Positions 60,900-64,000 of a stretch of DNA of 64,000 nt are shown one piece after another (position 1 is the stretch's first letter; each line of letters opens with the position of its first letter). Location: assembly GCA_036794825.1 (NCBI GenBank), contig DAIRGA010000028.1, forward strand, positions 1-64,000. The letters run 5' to 3'. A program made the translations under genes and the position numbers. The notes beneath the pieces were generated by a model, which saw nothing but the letters and a program-made list of their open reading frames with translations, was not told where the DNA came from and searched no databases. This DNA comes from RZYY01 sp036794825 (GTDB lineage Bacteria > Bacteroidota > Bacteroidia > Bacteroidales > 4484-276).

Positions 60900-63800
60900 G
60901 CCTTTCATCAATAAGCATTAAACGGCCGGTCTTAGCCACAGTTTTTTCGCTGGTCATCTTACTTTTTGGCTTCATCGGGGCTACATACCTGGGGGTGAGG
61001 GAGTTTCCCAGTGTTGACCCGCCAATTATTTCGGTGAGCACCTCCTATCCCGGCGCCAATTCCGATGTTATCGAAACGCAGATTACCGAACCTCTCGAGC
61101 AATCCATTAATGGAATCCCCGGAATCCGCACGCTCACCAGCAGCAGTAGCCAGGGACGAAGCAACATCACCGTTGAATTTGAGCTAAGCGTGGATATGGA
61201 AGCCGCTGCCAACGATGTGCGCGACAAAGTTTCGCAGGCACAGCGTTTTCTGCCGCGCGACTGCGATCCACCGACAGTTTCCAAAGCCGACGCTGACGCC
61301 AGCCCCATCATTATGATAGCGGTGAAAAGCACGCAAAGATCTTTGCTTGAAATCTCCGAAATTGCCGATCTCACCTTCAAAGAACAGCTTCAAACCATTT
61401 CGGGAGTCAGCGCTGTGATGATCTGGGGCGAAAAGCGATATGCCATGCGCATCTGGCTTGATCCTGCAAAACTAGCCGGCTACCAGATGACCCCGCTGGA
61501 TGTGAGAAACGCGATTTTACGCGAAAACGTTGAGCTACCGGCAGGCAGTATAGAAGGAACAAGCACCGAGCTCACCATCCGTGCGCTTGGGCTGATGACT
61601 ACACCGGCAGAGTTTAACAGCCTGATCCTGCGCCAGACGGGTGACCAGATTGTAAGGGTGAGCGACATTGGTCGCGCTGAACTTGGCCCCGAAGATCTGC
61701 GCGGAATAATGAAAATGAATGGAATACCGATGGTAGCTACTGTCGTAATCCCCCAACCCGGTGCAAACCACATCGAAATTGTGGATGAAATTTACCGCCG
61801 CCTCGAGTACATCAAAAAAGACCTCCCCGACGACGTCAGCTACGAAATCGGCTTCGACAACACCGACTATATCCGATCATCCATCAAAGAGGTGCAATCA
61901 ACCATTTACCTTGCATTTGTTCTGGTGGTGTTCATCATTTTCCTTTTCCTCCGCGACTGGCGCACAACCATTATTCCCATCATCGTCATCCCCATTTCGC
62001 TGATCGGTTCATTTTTTATCATGTACCTTGCGGGATTCACCATCAATGTGCTCACGCTACTCGCCATAGTACTATCAATAGGCCTGGTGGTTGACGATGC
62101 CATTGTTATGATGGAAAATATCTATGTAAAAATTGAGCAGGGGCTAACTCCGCTCCAAGCGGGGATCAGCGGCGCCAATGAGATTTTCTTTGCCATTATT
62201 TCCACGACCATCACGTTGGTAGCTGTGTTTATTCCCATCGTTTTTCTGGAAGGGATGACCGGCCGGTTGTTTCGTGAGTTCAGCATCGTGATTGCCGGAT
62301 CGGTGGCCATCTCCTCATTTGTGGCGCTGACTTTCACGCCAATGATTTCGACCAAATTATTAAAAACCAGGCACAAGAGAAGCACTGTTTACAATTTTTC
62401 TGAAAAATATTTTGTGTCGCTGAACATGGCTTACCAGAATTCGCTCGACACATTTATGCGCAGGAGATTCGTTTCGATCATTATCCTTACAGGTGCCTTT
62501 TTACTGATCTATGTTCTGTGGAAAAATATACCCGCTGAAATGGCGCCGCTGGAAGACAGGTCGCAATTGTACGTCAACATTACCTCTCAGGAAGGGGCTA
62601 CTTTTGACTTCAACCTCGCTTATATTGAAGAAGTGGCCGAAACAGCCGAAGACCTGATACCGGAATACGATAAAATCACCACAATCCTTCGCAGCGGATG
62701 GGGTTTTGTTAGAATTGTACTTGTTAGCCCCGACCAGCGAGAACGATCGCAGCAGGAGATCGCCGCACAGTTATCAGCAGAGCTGCGAAAAAAAACCCAG
62801 GCTCGGGCAAGCGTAATACAACAATCCACCTTTGGTGGGCGGCGATCGGGGCAGCCCATTCAATATGTTTTACAGGCCACCAACATAGATAAACTGAGGG
62901 AAGTACTGCCTGCTTTTATGGCTGAAGTGAACGAAAATCCAACCTTCGTTCAGGCCGATGTGAACCTGAAATTTACCAAACCCGAACTCCAGATCGTCAT
63001 CAACCGCGACAAAGCCAACCTGCTGGGGGTATCCACCCAAAACATCGGACAAACCCTTCAACTGGCACTCAGCGGGCAACGGTTCGGCTATTTTATCATG
63101 AATGGCAAGCAATACCAGATTTTGGGCGAAATGGCCAGGGAAAACCGAAACAAACCGCTTGATCTGAAATCGCTCTATGTGAGAAACGACAAAGGACAGA
63201 TGGTTCAGCTCGACAACTTTGTAACTTTGCAGGAATCCACAGCGCCGCCGCAGCTTTTCCGTTACAACCGGTTTGTAGCAGCCACCATCTCCTCGGGATT
63301 GGCCGATGGGAAAACCATCAGCCAGGGAATCGAAGAAATGGATAGAATTGCCGAAAAAGTACTCGATGATTCATTCCGGACAGCGCTCTCAGGCGACTCG
63401 AAAGATTTCAGGGAGAGCTCCTCCAGCCTGATGTTCTCCTTCATTCTTGCACTGGTACTGATCTTCCTGGTGCTATCGGCGCAATTCGAAAGTTTTAAAG
63501 ACCCCATCATCATCATGATGACCGTACCGCTTGCACTCACCGGTGCACTGCTGTTTATGTGGTATTTCGATATTACTATGAACATCTTCAGTGAAATTGG
63601 CATCATCATGCTCATCGGTCTTGTTTCGAAAAACGGGATTCTGATCGTGGAATTTGCCAACCAGCGCAAAAGCGCCGGCATGACCAAACTGGATGCCATC
63701 CGTTTTGCTTCTGCATCCCGCTTCCGTCCCATCCTGATGACCAGCCTTTCGACGATTCTTGGCGTTTTGCCCCTGGCGCTCGGATTGGGAGAGGGCGCGC

Positions 63801-63952
63801 AAAGCCGCGTGGCAATGGGTGTGGCCGTGGTAGGTGGTCTTTTGTTATCAACCTTCCTCACGCTGTACGTTGTACCTGCCATCTACCTGATAATTTCAAG
63901 TGAAGCAAAATCTTCTGATAATGAAACTTCTTTTACCAATACCAAAGAATAG
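60896..63952 (+). CDS. RND efflux transporter, HAE1 type (second system)
   Basis: Proton-driven exporter of 1018 residues, standard length. TM1 near 10-32; FPSVDPPIISVSTSYPGANSDVIETQITEPLEQSINGI opens the first porter domain; TM4 has the intact Asp-Asp pair (Asp400-Asp401 in GLVVDDAIVMMENI); TM10 has the Lys in LIGLVSKNGILIVEFAN; TM11-12 end with ASRFRPILMTSLSTILGVLPLALGLGEGAQSRVAMGVAVVGGL. It belongs to the AcrB/MexB-like drug exporters. Unlike the RND protein at 36261-39629 it has no added membrane hairpin. Confidence 0.95.
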   Translation: MSLSSISIKRPVLATVFSLVILLFGFIGATYLGVREFPSVDPPIISVSTSYPGANSDVIETQITEPLEQSINGIPGIRTLTSSSSQGRSNITVEFELSVDMEAAANDVRDKVSQAQRFLPRDCDPPTVSKADADASPIIMIAVKSTQRSLLEISEIADLTFKEQLQTISGVSAVMIWGEKRYAMRIWLDPAKLAGYQMTPLDVRNAILRENVELPAGSIEGTSTELTIRALGLMTTPAEFNSLILRQTGDQIVRVSDIGRAELGPEDLRGIMKMNGIPMVATVVIPQPGANHIEIVDEIYRRLEYIKKDLPDDVSYEIGFDNTDYIRSSIKEVQSTIYLAFVLVVFIIFLFLRDWRTTIIPIIVIPISLIGSFFIMYLAGFTINVLTLLAIVLSIGLVVDDAIVMMENIYVKIEQGLTPLQAGISGANEIFFAIISTTITLVAVFIPIVFLEGMTGRLFREFSIVIAGSVAISSFVALTFTPMISTKLLKTRHKRSTVYNFSEKYFVSLNMAYQNSLDTFMRRRFVSIIILTGAFLLIYVLWKNIPAEMAPLEDRSQLYVNITSQEGATFDFNLAYIEEVAETAEDLIPEYDKITTILRSGWGFVRIVLVSPDQRERSQQEIAAQLSAELRKKTQARASVIQQSTFGGRRSGQPIQYVLQATNIDKLREVLPAFMAEVNENPTFVQADVNLKFTKPELQIVINRDKANLLGVSTQNIGQTLQLALSGQRFGYFIMNGKQYQILGEMARENRNKPLDLKSLYVRNDKGQMVQLDNFVTLQESTAPPQLFRYNRFVAATISSGLADGKTISQGIEEMDRIAEKVLDDSFRTALSGDSKDFRESSSSLMFSFILALVLIFLVLSAQFESFKDPIIIMMTVPLALTGALLFMWYFDITMNIFSEIGIIMLIGLVSKNGILIVEFANQRKSAGMTKLDAIRFASASRFRPILMTSLSTILGVLPLALGLGEGAQSRVAMGVAVVGGLLLSTFLTLYVVPAIYLIISSEAKSSDNETSFTNTKE

Positions 63953-64000
63953 CCTCTTAAGTTTAACCCTCCTTATGTTACTGTTCGCTGGCCGGCAGAT
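63921..64000 (+). CDS. Start of an exported protein, cut by the window end (probable TolC-family)
   Basis: An ATG at 63921 opens a frame that stays open to the window end and reads MKLLLPIPKNSLLSLTLLML..., a typical signal peptide with a basic start and hydrophobic core. It overlaps the end of the RND gene by 32 bases in another frame. By position after hlyD-RND an outer membrane efflux factor is expected, but only about 26 residues are visible, so the function is inference. Confidence 0.55.
   Translation, partial: MKLLLPIPKNSLLSLTLLMLLFAGRQ

Noticed and set aside
1..64000. Mobile elements, phage genes, toxin-antitoxin or defence systems
   Set aside because: No transposase, integrase, recombinase, terminal inverted repeats or recognised defence genes were found in any of the identified coding regions.

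Overview
The window looks like chromosomal DNA of a Bacteroidota (Bacteroidetes) bacterium. The direct evidence is: secreted proteins with type IX secretion (T9SS) type A C-terminal sorting domains (ends of genes at 5676-6617, 30653-32218 and 41677-47904); a TonB receptor with an N-terminal carboxypeptidase-regulatory-like domain; promoter boxes of the Bacteroidetes TAnnTTTG form in front of many genes; almost no Shine-Dalgarno sequences; and an RprX/RprY-like two-component pair. I see no insertion sequence, integrase, prophage, CRISPR array or rRNA. One tRNA-Pro(CGG) gene is present. Gene density is high and most gene junctions are short or overlapping.

Layout. 0.3-6.6 kb: a large secreted repeat protein, a TonB-dependent receptor and a small T9SS cargo protein. 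6.7-11.2 kb, minus strand: moeA, moaA and moaC (molybdenum cofactor synthesis) followed by a TPR protein, arranged as one operon; moaA is unusually short. 11.3-20.8 kb: a lipoprotein, the ABC-F ATPase Uup, a heptosyltransferase-like GT9 enzyme, small membrane proteins, a GNAT-YoaP acetyltransferase, a class V aminotransferase with an extra degenerate copy of its own fold at the N-terminus, a DUF3788 protein, an NAD(P)-binding protein and a CBM48 protein. 21.0-28.0 kb: a phosphate-selective-porin-like protein and a complete seven-gene Mrp (mrpABCDEFG) Na+/H+ antiporter operon. 28.0-30.2 kb: a two-component system whose response regulator gene ends inside the end of mrpG. 30.4-32.2 kb: tRNA-Pro and a BNR-propeller T9SS protein.

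32.3-41.5 kb: two tandem TetR-type regulators, a TolC-like outer membrane factor, an HlyD-type adaptor and an RND pump, then a Mip/FkpA-type FKBP lipoprotein and a YqhD-like alcohol dehydrogenase. 41.7-47.9 kb: a 2075-residue mosaic T9SS protein that shares two modules, in swapped order, with the repeat protein at the left end. 48.0-51.5 kb: housekeeping genes (YdcF-like, flavodoxin, ICMT-like, OsmC, dtd, pdxJ). 51.7-57.8 kb: a carotenoid/isoprenoid cluster (crtI, crtB, idi) joined to a PsiE-like protein, a DUF1295 protein, a SRPBCC protein and several unknown small proteins. 57.9-64.0 kb: a secreted alpha/beta hydrolase, an Fe-S-type Rrf2 regulator with a perfect palindrome at its promoter, and a second HlyD-RND pump followed by the start of another exported protein cut by the window end.

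Working together: the two RND systems are each preceded by their own regulator gene(s) with a long palindrome (9-10 bp arms, 14 bp spacer) just upstream, which suggests two inducible envelope efflux systems. The Mrp operon, the two-component system and the PsiE, RND and porin genes point to envelope and ion stress. The best candidates for something not yet described are: the swapped two-module architecture shared by two very different secreted proteins; the decayed tandem aminotransferase; the PsiE-crtI-crtB-unknown translationally coupled block; and the TetR pair in which one partner has lost a normal recognition helix.
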